DNA from: Deltaproteobacteria bacterium
Lineage (GTDB): Bacteria > Desulfobacterota > Desulfobacteria > Desulfobacterales > ETH-SRB1
DNA: 20,386 bases
Reading direction: 5' to 3'
Assembly: GCA_030627475.1 (NCBI GenBank)
Contig: DAOURZ010000003.1
Coordinates: 1 to 20,386, forward strand
In this document: piece after piece, positions 6,675-14,737 of the stretch
Position numbering within the stretch: position 1 is the first letter of the stretch
Layout: each line of letters starts with the position of its first letter
Program-made: the position numbers and the translations under genes
The notes under the pieces: generated by a model
Told to the model about the DNA's origin: nothing
Databases searched by the model: none
What the model saw: only the letters and a program-made list of their open reading frames with translations

Positions 6675-7835
6675 ATGAAAAAACAGGAAATTGATCATAT
6701 ACTGACAAAAATGCTTGATGCATCAGGCAATGTCTCGGACATTAACATCACTGCCGGCAAGCCGTTTCAGGTAGAAAGTTCAGGTGAGCTTATCGGAGTA
6801 AAAATAGATCCTCCTTTTCATGAACTCACACCGTTTCAGACTGAAATTTTCGCTCTGAACCTGATCAATCGGGACAAACGTCTTACAGATATTCTTCTGA
6901 GAGAGGGATCATGCGATTTGTCTTATGAACTTCCAGGCAAAACACGTTTCAGGGTAAATATCTTTTCCCGGCAAAGCAACTACTCTATTGTCCTCAGAAA
7001 ACTCGAAAGCAAAATTCCAACATGCAAAGAACTGGCGCTTCCCGAAGCATTTTATAAGATGGCCCAGGAAAAAAACGGAATTATTCTGGTAACAGGTTCC
7101 ACTGGAAGCGGAAAATCTACTTCTCTGGCCGGAGTACTTAATGAAATAAACGAAAGCAAATCAGTCCATATATTAACGCTCGAAGACCCTGTAGAATTTC
7201 AACACCCGCAAAAAAAGGCTACTTTCAACCAGAGGGAGATGGGAACCGATTTCGATAGTTTTGCCAATGGGTTAAGGGCCGCTCTCCGCCAGGCTCCAAA
7301 GGTAATACTGGTCGGCGAAATGCGTGACAGGGAAACTGTTGAGATTGGCCTCAGCGCGGCCGAAACAGGCCATCTGGTATTAAGTACCCTGCACACAGTG
7401 GACGCTGGGCAAACTATTAATCGCATTCTTGGTATGTTCAATACCGAGGAAGAGAAACAAATTCGCATCCGGCTTGCCGATACTGTCCGCTGGATCGTGT
7501 GCCAGAGACTTCTTCCCAAAATAGGAGGTAGTCGCGTGGCAGCCTTTGAAATCATGGGATCCAACCTCAGGACTAAAGATACGATTTTGAACGGAGAATC
7601 CGAGGGAAAAACATTTTACGAAATAATACAAGCAGGAAAAGCCTTTGGTATGCTCACTTTTGATGATTATATCGTAAATCTGTACAAAAAAAGCCACATT
7701 ACCGAAGATACAGCTATGGCCTATGCTTCCCGTAAAGGTGTAGTTGGCCGTGGAATCGACTCGTTAAAAAGTGCTCGAGGCGAGACTACCACCGATATCG
7801 AAAAACTGGAAGTGGACAGGAATTATAGAAAATAA
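6675..7835 (+). CDS. PilT/PilU-family type IV pilus ATPase (second paralogue)
   Basis: This 386-residue protein is homologous along its length to the upstream PilT. It keeps Walker A GSTGSGKST (141-149), the LEDPVEFQH segment, Walker B ILVGEMRDRET and the His box STLHTVDA, so it is probably an active ATPase. At the place of the PilT retraction motif AIRNLIRE it has NLRTKDTILNGE, which does not match. That divergence and a longer C-terminal tail (about residues 355-386) suggest a PilU-like accessory motor that works with PilT. A weak AGG lies 7 nt before the ATG. Its TAA stop is immediately followed by GGAACAGGGAC, a degenerate repeat terminus. The assignment to PilU rather than another PilT paralogue is inference. 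Confidence 0.88.
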   Translation: MKKQEIDHILTKMLDASGNVSDINITAGKPFQVESSGELIGVKIDPPFHELTPFQTEIFALNLINRDKRLTDILLREGSCDLSYELPGKTRFRVNIFSRQSNYSIVLRKLESKIPTCKELALPEAFYKMAQEKNGIILVTGSTGSGKSTSLAGVLNEINESKSVHILTLEDPVEFQHPQKKATFNQREMGTDFDSFANGLRAALRQAPKVILVGEMRDRETVEIGLSAAETGHLVLSTLHTVDAGQTINRILGMFNTEEEKQIRIRLADTVRWIVCQRLLPKIGGSRVAAFEIMGSNLRTKDTILNGESEGKTFYEIIQAGKAFGMLTFDDYIVNLYKKSHITEDTAMAYASRKGVVGRGIDSLKSARGETTTDIEKLEVDRNYRK

Positions 7836-7853
7836 GGAACAGGGACAAATATT
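7836..7853 (+). repeat. Possible degenerate MITE-like terminus abutting a stop codon
   Basis: GGAACAGGGACAAATATT follows directly after the TAA stop of the upstream ATPase gene and resembles the family terminus GGAACGTGGACGAAAT, with three substitutions over 16 positions. No second end is seen. The AGGGA inside it (7841-7845) is 8 nt from the next ATG and serves as its ribosome-binding site. The match is weak enough to be chance on its own. Confidence 0.35.
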
Positions 7854-8546
7854 ATGGAAGTTATATGCAAACAGTGTGAGAGTAAATTCAGAATTCCGGA
7901 TGAAAAGATCCCGCAAGGAAAAGCCTTTTCGTTAACCTGCCCGAAGTGCAATAATAAAATTTCCATAGACACTCGTCCTGCTGTTTCTTCATCGCACGAA
8001 AAAACCCCTGCCGTATCCGCCGAATCACAACCCGGCATGGAAAAGACAATCTTCGACGAGGTGGTTTCCAGCAATTACGACGCTTCCGAAAAGCCTTTTG
8101 ATTTTGTGGAAGAGGGTACGGAAACAGCTCTTTTGTGTGAACCTGACCCGGCCATCAGAGCCAGGATCAAAATGGCTTTGAATAAGATGGAATATACTAT
8201 CACAGAACCAAAGTCGGCTGTTGAAACTCTCAAGCAGATGCGCTTTCATGTTTTTGAACTGGTGGTGCTAAACGAATTGTTCGACACTCAGGATCCTGAC
8301 AAAAATAATCTCCTTAAATACATAGCTCAACTTACTATGAACACGAGACGAAACATCTTTTTGGCCATTGTCACCAACCGATTTCGCACCATGGATAGCA
8401 TGATGGCCTTCAACAAAAGTGCTAATATCATTGTCAACGTAAATAATGTTGATGAAATGCAAAAGATCCTCACGCGCAGCATAGCCGATAATACTGCATT
8501 TTATCACGTATTTAAAGAGTCGCTAGCTAAAACCGGCAATGTCTGA
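7854..8546 (+). CDS. Zinc-ribbon protein with degenerate receiver-like domain
   Basis: This 230-residue protein starts with an MJ0042-type zinc ribbon (C5-x2-C8 and C29-x2-C32, with the typical FRIPDEKIP segment). A disordered linker covers about residues 43-85. Residues about 90-215 look like a response-regulator receiver fold: LLCEPDPAIRARIKMALNKM resembles the acidic first strand and helix, and FELVVLNELF sits where the phosphoacceptor strand should be, but with Asn in place of Asp. This suggests a receiver that cannot be phosphorylated at the usual site. It follows the pilus ATPases by 18 bp, so a role in pilus or motility control is plausible but unproven. Its 3' end overlaps the coaX 3' end by 43 bp on opposite strands. 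The zinc ribbon is clear. The receiver call rests on pattern reading only. Confidence 0.75.
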   Translation: MEVICKQCESKFRIPDEKIPQGKAFSLTCPKCNNKISIDTRPAVSSSHEKTPAVSAESQPGMEKTIFDEVVSSNYDASEKPFDFVEEGTETALLCEPDPAIRARIKMALNKMEYTITEPKSAVETLKQMRFHVFELVVLNELFDTQDPDKNNLLKYIAQLTMNTRRNIFLAIVTNRFRTMDSMMAFNKSANIIVNVNNVDEMQKILTRSIADNTAFYHVFKESLAKTGNV

Positions 8547-9322
8547 TCCCGTCCTTTATAGCACTTTTCGTATATAATACGCAACCCTTCAAGCGTCAGT
8601 GTGGGCTCAAGCTTTTCTATACTGTCACAAACATCAGCTATAAGATTTGATAAACCTCCGGTGGCAATCACCTTGGGAGCAGAACCCATTTCAATCTTCA
8701 TCCGCCTTACTATTCCATCCACCAGACCTGAATATCCATAAATAATACCGGATTTTATGCTGCTTGTCGTATCTTTACCTATAACTTTTTCCGGGTGAGA
8801 AAATATTTCGACTCTTGGAAGTCTGGATGCCTTTAAGAACAGCGCTTCAGCAGAAATCATAATTCCGGGACATATTGCGCCACCGAGATATTCACCATTT
8901 GTTGAGACTGCATCAAAGGTAGTTGCTGTGCCAAAATCAATTACAATCAGGCTGGTTTTATATTTTTCAAATGCAGCAACCGAATTGGCAATTCTGTCAG
9001 CCCCCACCTCATCAGAATTTTTGTAAAGTATCGGCATTATATTGATAGATCTGGCATCTACCCATAATGGACTCTGCTCCAGGTATTTATGGCAAAAAGA
9101 ATCAAGAATTCTTACCAGGGGCGGGACAACGCAGGATATGACAACGTTGCTTATATCTTTAGATTTTATATCGCTTCCGCTAAACAAACTGACCGCAATA
9201 ATATTAAACTCATCTTCCGTTATTGTATTTACAGTTCTTATTTGCCAGTTTCCGGCCAGTTTCCGGCCATTGTAAATACCGATTACGGTGTTTGTATTTC
9301 CGACATCTATAACAAGAAGCAT
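8504..9322 (-). CDS. coaX: Type III pantothenate kinase
   Basis: CoaX phosphorylates pantothenate, the first committed step of coenzyme A synthesis. The type III enzyme is insensitive to CoA feedback and belongs to the ASKHA fold. The sequence shows the phosphate-binding DVGNTNT (from D6), GADR (107-110, with catalytic D109), the second phosphate motif DFGTATTFDA (from D129), GGAICPG, and ATGGLSNLI. The usual family end (EGLRIIYEK) is followed by about 18 extra residues that overlap the convergent gene at 8504-8546. The ATG at 9322 has no visible ribosome-binding site. The 52-bp gap after folP instead holds a telomere-like repeat. It is the last gene of the tilS-ftsH-folP-coaX cluster. The function is secure. 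Confidence 0.95.
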   Translation of the reverse strand: MLLVIDVGNTNTVIGIYNGRKLAGNWQIRTVNTITEDEFNIIAVSLFSGSDIKSKDISNVVISCVVPPLVRILDSFCHKYLEQSPLWVDARSINIMPILYKNSDEVGADRIANSVAAFEKYKTSLIVIDFGTATTFDAVSTNGEYLGGAICPGIMISAEALFLKASRLPRVEIFSHPEKVIGKDTTSSIKSGIIYGYSGLVDGIVRRMKIEMGSAPKVIATGGLSNLIADVCDSIEKLEPTLTLEGLRIIYEKCYKGRDQTLPVLASDSLNT

Positions 9323-9328
9323 TGTAAT

Positions 9329-9354
9329 CAGGGTTTAGGGGTTTTAGGGTTACA
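9329..9354 (+). repeat. Short G-rich tandem repeat (AGGGTTT-like)
   Basis: Three units of the type AGGGTTT, AGGGGTTTT and AGGGTT follow one another in the folP-coaX gap. On the transcribed strand they read as CCCTAAA-like units just upstream of the coaX start, where a ribosome-binding site would be expected. Only three G-runs are present, one short of a canonical intramolecular quadruplex. Confidence 0.5.
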
Positions 9355-9374
9355 ATTTATAATTTCTCATAATC

Positions 9375-10256
9375 TCATAAACAGACGCTTCTGATTTTAT
9401 CAATTATTGCCGATGTTAAACGTGCTTTGGCAACGTCATGAACCCTTACAATATGAGCACCGTTTAAAACCGCAACGGCAATTGCTGCCTGAGTTCCTGT
9501 TTCAAGTTCCAACATTTCAAGCCTGGTATCACCGCCTTGGCTGCCCTCAAGAACATTTCGAATAAATGATTTTCTTGAAGGCCCGATCAAAACAGGATTA
9601 TTCAGAGTTTTAAATTTATCTATATGCTTAATTATAAGAAAATTATGTTCGACTGTTTTGCCGAAACCAATTCCGGGATCTATAATTATTTTAGACCTTG
9701 CAATTCCATTTTTTGAAGCTCTGTCAATTGCTTTTTTAAAAAATTTCCTGATCTCTTTTATAAGATGATCATAGTGTGGAGCAATCTGCATTGTTTCAGG
9801 AGTACCCTTCATGTGCATGATGACTACCGGCACTTCATATTTTGCTGCAATGCCCGTCATGTCAGGGTCTTTGTACATAGCGCTTATATCGTTGATCATA
9901 GAAGCGCCGGATTCAATAGCCTGTTTCGCTATACTTGCCTTTGTTGTATCAATTGAAATGGGAATTGATACACGTTTTGCAAGCTTTTCAATAACCGGCA
10001 AAACACGCCTGCCTTCTTCTTTAATAGATACAGGCTCGGAAAACGGCTTTGTGGATTCACCTCCTATGTCAATTATATCAGCGCCTGCCTCAGCCAGTTT
10101 TTCACCATGAGCCACTGCTGCATCACATGAAAAAAAAAGGCCTCCATCTGAAAAAGAATCGGGAGTCACATTTAAAATTCCCATAATACACGTACGATTA
10201 CCAAGTGAAAGACTATGCGAACCCCATGAAAGTTTATATGATTTGCAACTGTTCAA
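9375..10256 (-). CDS. folP: Dihydropteroate synthase
   Basis: FolP condenses p-aminobenzoate with dihydropterin pyrophosphate in folate synthesis and is the sulfonamide target. The TIM-barrel signatures are all present: MGILNVTPDSFSDGG (residues 25-39), ADIIDIGGESTKP, ISIDTTKA, MINDIS, VVIMHMKGTPETMQ, IIIDPGIGFGKT and IGPSRKSFI. It ends with the HDVA motif (VRVHDVAKA). Length (293) is normal. The predicted start is TTG at 10256, 7 bp after the ftsH stop, with AAGGGGTAAGGG overlapping the ftsH end as its ribosome-binding site, so translation is probably coupled to ftsH. The ftsH-folP order is common in this group. Confidence 0.96.
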   Translation of the reverse strand: MNSCKSYKLSWGSHSLSLGNRTCIMGILNVTPDSFSDGGLFFSCDAAVAHGEKLAEAGADIIDIGGESTKPFSEPVSIKEEGRRVLPVIEKLAKRVSIPISIDTTKASIAKQAIESGASMINDISAMYKDPDMTGIAAKYEVPVVIMHMKGTPETMQIAPHYDHLIKEIRKFFKKAIDRASKNGIARSKIIIDPGIGFGKTVEHNFLIIKHIDKFKTLNNPVLIGPSRKSFIRNVLEGSQGGDTRLEMLELETGTQAAIAVAVLNGAHIVRVHDVAKARLTSAIIDKIRSVCL

Positions 10257-10263
10257 TAAGCCC

Positions 10264-12120
10264 TTACCCCTTGTCCTTGGCAGCCTTATCCTTGGCCTTG
10301 GCCTTGGCCTCAGGCCCCAGCACTATATCCGGTCTCATGGAACGAATCAGATCATCAAGCGCATCTCCTTTGACAGTTTCTTTTTCAAGCAGAAGTTCTG
10401 ACAATTTATGGAGGATATCTATATTCTCATTCAAAATTTCTTTTGCATGTTTGTATGCATTCTTTATGAGAATAGTTATTTCTTCATCAATTTTTTTCGC
10501 TGTTTCTTCGGAATAATCTCTTGCGTGTGATATTTCACGACCCAGAAAAATCTGTTCTTCACCCTTGCCGTAAGAAAGCGGTCCCAGTTTTTCACTCATG
10601 CCCCATGTCCGCACCATTTGCTGAGCAAGATCCGTAGCCTGTTTGATATCGTTGGCTGCTCCTGTGCTTATACGGTTAAAAACAATTTCTTCTGCAACTC
10701 TTCCTCCAAAAGAAACGGTCAAATCGTTTTCCAGTTGATCCTTAAATTTAAAATCTCTCTCTTCCGGTAAAAACCAGGTAATGCCTGCGGCACGGCCCCT
10801 TGGAATAATTGTAATTTTGTTAACCGCATCAGCTCCAGGCAGAAAACGAGATACAAGAGCGTGGCCGCCTTCGTGATATGCCGTTACTTTCCTGTCCTCT
10901 TCCCTTATTACTTTGGATTTGCGCTCAAGCCCCATGTAAACCTTGTCTTTTGCATCTTCAAAGTCAGCCATATCAACCTTGTCTTTATCTCTTTTAGCAC
11001 CAAGCAAAGCAGCTTCATTGACAAGATTTTCCAGATCGGCTCCGGAAAAGCCCGGTGTTCCTCTTGCAAGAATACCTACTGACACATCGTCTGCAATTGG
11101 TATTTTTTTCATGTGAACTGTGAAAATTTCTTCGCGCCCTTTAATATCCGGCAATGCAACAACGACCTGTCGATCAAAACGGCCGGGACGCAATAGAGCC
11201 GGGTCAAGAACATCCGGCCTGTTTGTAGCAGATATTAATATGACGCCTTCGTTTGATTCAAATCCATCCATCTCAACGAGAAGTTGATTTAAAGTTTGCT
11301 CTCTTTCGTCATGCCCTCCACCGAGACCTGCCCCTCTATGCCTTCCAACAGCATCTATTTCATCAATAAAGATAATGCACGGAGCGTTCTTTTTACCCTG
11401 GGCAAAAAGATCCCTTACACGCGATGCACCTACTCCGACAAACATCTCAACAAAATCAGAACCGCTTATACTAAAAAAAGGCACATCGGCTTCGCCGGCA
11501 ATAGCTCGCGCCAAAAGGGTTTTTCCTGTACCCGGCGATCCCATAAGAAGAACCCCTTTAGGTATTCGTCCGCCAAGACGTGTAAACTTTTTGGGGTCTT
11601 TAAGAAAATCAACAATCTCTCCCAATTCTTCCTTTGCTTCATCAATTCCGGCAACATCAACAAACGTTACCTTCTGCGACTGGTCTGACTGCAGACGAGC
11701 ACGACTCTTCCCAAATGAAAGCGCCTTGCCGCCACCGGTCTGCATCTGGCGCATAAAAAATATCCAGACTCCTATAAGTACAAGCATGGGAAGCCATGAA
11801 GCAAGAAGAGATATATACCAGGGCGACTCTGACGGTGGTTTTGCATTAATAGCAATGCCCTTGTTCCTGAGCATCTTGATAAGATCACTGTCCTGAGGCG
11901 CAAACACCTTAAAATGATTATGGTTTATATCTGTTACAAAAAGTTCCTGACCTTGAATAACGACTTCTTCAATTTGCTCCGCATCAACCATTGCAAGAAA
12001 TTCCGTGTAATTAATCTTTCCTTCAACCGGTTGCTGCTGCTGATTAAAAAGATTATAAAGCATTATCATCATTAGCGTAATGACAAGCCATAAAGCGATA
12101 TTCTTATAAAATGGGTTCAA
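10264..12120 (-). CDS. ftsH: ATP-dependent zinc metalloprotease FtsH
   Basis: This membrane-anchored AAA+ protease degrades damaged membrane proteins and regulatory substrates. Two transmembrane segments (about residues 8-25 and 101-123) bracket a small periplasmic domain. The AAA module has Walker A GSPGTGKT (194-201), Walker B IIFIDEID (249-256) and the second region of homology ending LLRPGRFDR. The protease site is HEGGH (H416, E417, H420), with a third zinc ligand probably D491 in [13 protein letters not shown]. At 618 residues it has normal length. The start is TTG at 12120 with GGAGG 9 nt upstream. The C-terminal tail [13 protein letters not shown] is encoded by a CCTTGG hexamer repeat (about 10268-10310). 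It is followed by folP after 7 bp. Confidence 0.97.
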   Translation of the reverse strand: MNPFYKNIALWLVITLMMIMLYNLFNQQQQPVEGKINYTEFLAMVDAEQIEEVVIQGQELFVTDINHNHFKVFAPQDSDLIKMLRNKGIAINAKPPSESPWYISLLASWLPMLVLIGVWIFFMRQMQTGGGKALSFGKSRARLQSDQSQKVTFVDVAGIDEAKEELGEIVDFLKDPKKFTRLGGRIPKGVLLMGSPGTGKTLLARAIAGEADVPFFSISGSDFVEMFVGVGASRVRDLFAQGKKNAPCIIFIDEIDAVGRHRGAGLGGGHDEREQTLNQLLVEMDGFESNEGVILISATNRPDVLDPALLRPGRFDRQVVVALPDIKGREEIFTVHMKKIPIADDVSVGILARGTPGFSGADLENLVNEAALLGAKRDKDKVDMADFEDAKDKVYMGLERKSKVIREEDRKVTAYHEGGHALVSRFLPGADAVNKITIIPRGRAAGITWFLPEERDFKFKDQLENDLTVSFGGRVAEEIVFNRISTGAANDIKQATDLAQQMVRTWGMSEKLGPLSYGKGEEQIFLGREISHARDYSEETAKKIDEEITILIKNAYKHAKEILNENIDILHKLSELLLEKETVKGDALDDLIRSMRPDIVLGPEAKAKAKDKAAKDKG

Positions 12121-12206
12121 AAGATATTTCCTCCAAAAATTTAAAAATTAGGTAATCGTGAACCATAAACCTGAATAGTTATCTCATATTAATCATAATT
12201 AAATAC

Positions 12207-13721
12207 TTAGGCAAGAGAAACTTCCACTTTAAGTATATTTTCTGTTGATTGTTTTACTTTAAAGCAATCATCTATTCTGTAGCCCACAACCCATATTATT
12301 TTCTCCTGACTAAGCAGTATCGGGCATCTATCACGTTGAATTCTTGTAATCTTATTATTAATAAAATATTTTTTTACCTTCTGTGTACCGGACATGCCAA
12401 AAGGTTGAAACCTGTCACCAGGTCGAACGTTTCTTACAACCAAAGGGAAACAAAGTTTATCCATATCAAAAAAAGCAACATTATGTCCGGTACGATAAAT
12501 ATCAGACAGATTTTTAATATTGATCTCAAAAAAATTTATCTTTAAACCCAATTCCTTAATTAATAATGAATTGGGAGATATCTCCTCTTTAAAGCCAGCC
12601 TCCGGTTTTAATATCCTGTATTCAAATGAAAGTTTATTTTTATCACTTGATTCCTTATGCAGATCACGCAATGCTCCCTTTTCTCTTAAAAAGGTAATAA
12701 TATCTCCATCTCGTTTAATCCGGATACGATCGGGAAGGTCGATATAACCTGAAGCAGGTCCGCTATTTAAAAGGGAAATAATTGAATCTATGTGTGAAAA
12801 GCTAATGCGCCTCAAATTTCCTTTTATTTCTGCAATCGCTTTTCTTATAATTCTTCTCCGGGCTGCAATATGTAATTCATTAATTGAAAATATTGAAAGA
12901 GCAACTGAATTATTCTCAGCAGTTAGAACAAATTTGTTAAACATGGAATTTATTAAATCATCTACCCATTCCTCTTCAGAACTTACAATTGATGCAAAAC
13001 GGTTAATAGTTTCCACTATCTTTTTATTATAAGAAGATTTTAAATGTGGTATTAAACGATGACGTATTCTGTTCCTGAGATATCTCTCGTCAAAATTAGA
13101 TTTGTCTAAAACAAACTTTAATTCATTAATCGTCAGAAATTCAAGTATTTCGGATTTGGTTAATTTCATTAAAGGACGAATAATTTTCCCGTCCCTTACT
13201 GGTGGAATTCCTGAAATACCAAGTGGACCACTTCCCCGCAATAAATGCATTATTACAAGCTCTGCGTTATCATCTGCATTATGACCAAGAGCAATCTTGT
13301 TAAATATGTATTTCTCTGCGACACTTTCAAAAAATCTATAGCGAACAATTCTTGCTGCTTCTTCTAAAGATAACTTTTTTTCATGTCGATATTTATTGAC
13401 ATCTTCCTTTTTAATATAACAAGGCAAATCAAATTTGCGTGCAAGGAATGCAACAAACTCAGCATCATCGTCTGAATCTTTTTGCCTGAGGCAGTGATTT
13501 AAGTGAGCGACACCGACTCTAAGGGAAAATCGTTGAGCCAATGAGAGTATAATATAAAGCAGAGCGACAGAATCAGGCCCGCCTGACACACAGACCAGGA
13601 CTGAATCCCCTGGCTCAATCATACTGTATGCCCTGATGGTTCCTTCTACAGTCTTTATCAATCTGTTTTTGTAATCTTTACTTGTAAAAATTATTTCGTT
13701 CACGTTCCTAATATAATTCAT
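12207..13721 (-). CDS. tilS: tRNA(Ile)-lysidine synthetase
   Basis: TilS attaches lysine to C34 of the CAU-anticodon isoleucine tRNA so that it decodes AUA, an essential step. The PP-loop SGGPDS is at residues 46-51, followed by AHLNHCLR, the ALGHNADDNAELVIMHLLRGSG block and RNRIRHRLIPHL. The C-terminal domain (VRNVRPGDRFQPFGM) is intact, and length (504) is normal. The start is uncertain. The ATG at 13721 has no ribosome-binding site, and its first residues (NYIRNVNEIIF) are encoded by a MITE-like terminus. TTG at 13661 and ATG at 13622 are alternatives, and 13661 best fits the family N-terminus. It leads the cluster with ftsH 86 bp downstream. Confidence 0.94.
   Translation of the reverse strand: MNYIRNVNEIIFTSKDYKNRLIKTVEGTIRAYSMIEPGDSVLVCVSGGPDSVALLYIILSLAQRFSLRVGVAHLNHCLRQKDSDDDAEFVAFLARKFDLPCYIKKEDVNKYRHEKKLSLEEAARIVRYRFFESVAEKYIFNKIALGHNADDNAELVIMHLLRGSGPLGISGIPPVRDGKIIRPLMKLTKSEILEFLTINELKFVLDKSNFDERYLRNRIRHRLIPHLKSSYNKKIVETINRFASIVSSEEEWVDDLINSMFNKFVLTAENNSVALSIFSINELHIAARRRIIRKAIAEIKGNLRRISFSHIDSIISLLNSGPASGYIDLPDRIRIKRDGDIITFLREKGALRDLHKESSDKNKLSFEYRILKPEAGFKEEISPNSLLIKELGLKINFFEINIKNLSDIYRTGHNVAFFDMDKLCFPLVVRNVRPGDRFQPFGMSGTQKVKKYFINNKITRIQRDRCPILLSQEKIIWVVGYRIDDCFKVKQSTENILKVEVSLA
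13689..13709 (-). repeat. MITE-like single terminus at the tilS 5' end
   Basis: On the minus strand the sequence AGGAACGTGAACGAAATAAT matches the family terminus with one substitution in the first 17 positions. Its outer flank (TAATATAATTC on the plus strand) resembles that of the palindrome at 3056-3090. Only one half is present. It falls at codons 5-11 of the longest tilS reading frame. Confidence 0.75.
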
Positions 13722-13757
13722 AATTAATATTTTTCAAATTATTATAGCTGTTTCCCC

Positions 13758-13788
13758 TTGAAAAATTTATTTTATGGATTACTTTATA
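13758..13788 (+). promoter_or_regulatory. Candidate promoter for the SRP RNA
   Basis: TTGAAA (13758-13763) and TTTATA (13783-13788) are separated by 19 nt, and transcription from here would start near the predicted 5' end of the RNA at about 13798. The spacing is slightly long, so the assignment is tentative. Confidence 0.4.
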
Positions 13789-13797
13789 CAAATGGTT

Positions 13798-14040
13798 GTG
13801 CTATGCGGGGAGTTAGCGGTGCCCTATTCCCGAAATCCGCTTAATGCGGGGCTGAATTCCCTTATAGAGAGTTTTATCATGGATATTTTCGGGTCATCTT
13901 GACCGGCCGCTGCGCAACAGACAATCACGAACCTCGTCAGATCCGGAAGGAAGCAGCGATAAGTGATGCGATCTGTGTCGTGGATTGATTCCGGTTGAGT
14001 TTTGGCTTAAATATTTCAGAAAAGATTCGATAGAGGGTGC
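13798..14040 (+). ncRNA. ffs: Signal recognition particle RNA, large bacterial type
   Basis: This RNA scaffolds Ffh for co-translational targeting of membrane proteins. The invariant helix 8 region GTCAGATCCGGAAGGAAGCA (from 13936) contains the GGAA tetraloop and the Ffh-binding asymmetric loop. Upstream, GTGCTATGCGGGGAGTTAGC then GGTGCCC, with GAATTCCC after the CCGCTTAATGCGGGG hairpin, matches the Alu-domain 5' part of the long SRP RNA class found in Firmicutes and some Desulfobacterota. This is not the ~110-nt E. coli form. Helix 5 pairing is visible, for example CTTGACCGG (13909-13917) with CCGGTTGAG. The 3' end is estimated from the last helix 5 pairing (GAGGG near 14037). Ends are approximate to 10-20 nt. 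Confidence 0.9.
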
Positions 14041-14056
14041 ACAACCATACACCCCC

Positions 14057-14084
14057 TTGACATTCTTACAGATAGTATTATTTT
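14057..14084 (+). promoter_or_regulatory. Candidate grpE-dnaK promoter
   Basis: A perfect -35 TTGACA (14057-14062) is followed after 16 nt by TATTTT (14079-14084). It resembles a housekeeping promoter. I see no CIRCE operator (TTAGCACTC-N9-GAGTGCTAA) and no clear heat-shock sigma-32 promoter between the SRP RNA and grpE, so the heat control of this operon is not evident. Confidence 0.4.
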
Positions 14085-14138
14085 TGTTCAAATTTTTGGT
14101 TTTAATAAAGATGTTAAAAAAATTAGGAGCAACTCTAT

Positions 14139-14714
14139 TTGATGACCGACCATAAAAATGAAATTAAAAAAAAAGCTGCGGATGACAAGCCTGTTGAAGA
14201 TAATGAAGTATCCTCAAAAAAAAATTCAGACAGGACCATTGATTCTTCAAAAAAGATTAAATCTCCAAAAGAAGAACTCAAAGAAACATATGATCGCTTC
14301 TTGAGAGTTTCTGCTGAATTCGAAAATTATAAAAAACGCTCTACTCGCGAAATGTCCGAGTTTAAAAAGTTCGCAAATGAATCCTTAATTAAGGAATTAC
14401 TTCTAATTATTGACAATTTGGAACTGGCAATAAATTCATCAAAAGATGAAGGGAACTCAAATAATGGTCTAATTGAAGGCATTGATATGACCCTTAAAAA
14501 ATTACTTAAAATTTTAGGGGAATTTGGTTTAAAACAAATTGAATCACTGGAAAATCCTTTTGATCCGAATTTTCATCAGGCTGTCATGCAGGAGGAGACC
14601 AATAAACATTCGCAAAATACAGTTATAAAAGAGCTTCAAAAAGGGTATATACTTAATGAAAGATTACTAAGGCCAGCAATGGTCGTAGTCTCTAAAGAAC
14701 AACAAACAGATTAG
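14139..14714 (+). CDS. grpE: Nucleotide exchange factor GrpE
   Basis: GrpE is the DnaK cochaperone that opens the nucleotide-binding domain to release ADP. The roughly 45-residue N-terminal part is lysine-rich and disordered. It is followed by the long dimerising coiled coil ([20 protein letters not shown] with [14 protein letters not shown], about residues 47-80). The C-terminal beta domain ends with [10 protein letters not shown] and [18 protein letters not shown], both family signatures. Length is 191. TTG (14139) and ATG (14142) are adjacent in-frame starts. AGGAG (14125-14129) is 9 nt from TTG and 12 nt from ATG, so TTG may be favoured by spacing, but the difference is one residue. The gene is followed by dnaK after 23 bp in one operon. 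Confidence 0.96.
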   Translation: MMTDHKNEIKKKAADDKPVEDNEVSSKKNSDRTIDSSKKIKSPKEELKETYDRFLRVSAEFENYKKRSTREMSEFKKFANESLIKELLLIIDNLELAINSSKDEGNSNNGLIEGIDMTLKKLLKILGEFGLKQIESLENPFDPNFHQAVMQEETNKHSQNTVIKELQKGYILNERLLRPAMVVVSKEQQTD

Positions 14715-14737
14715 ATATAATCACAAGGAGGAGAACA

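Noticed and set aside
14041..14065. GGGTG/CACCC hairpin after the SRP RNA as a terminator
   Set aside because: The stem is only about 5 bp and no U-tract follows. It overlaps the candidate grpE promoter.
13894..14091. A 65-codon open frame on the minus strand over the SRP RNA
   Set aside because: It lies across the structured RNA, its product matches nothing I recognise, and the RNA signature is decisive.
14085..14140. CIRCE operator upstream of grpE-dnaK
   Set aside because: No TTAGCACTC-type inverted repeat is present. Only short chance matches were found.
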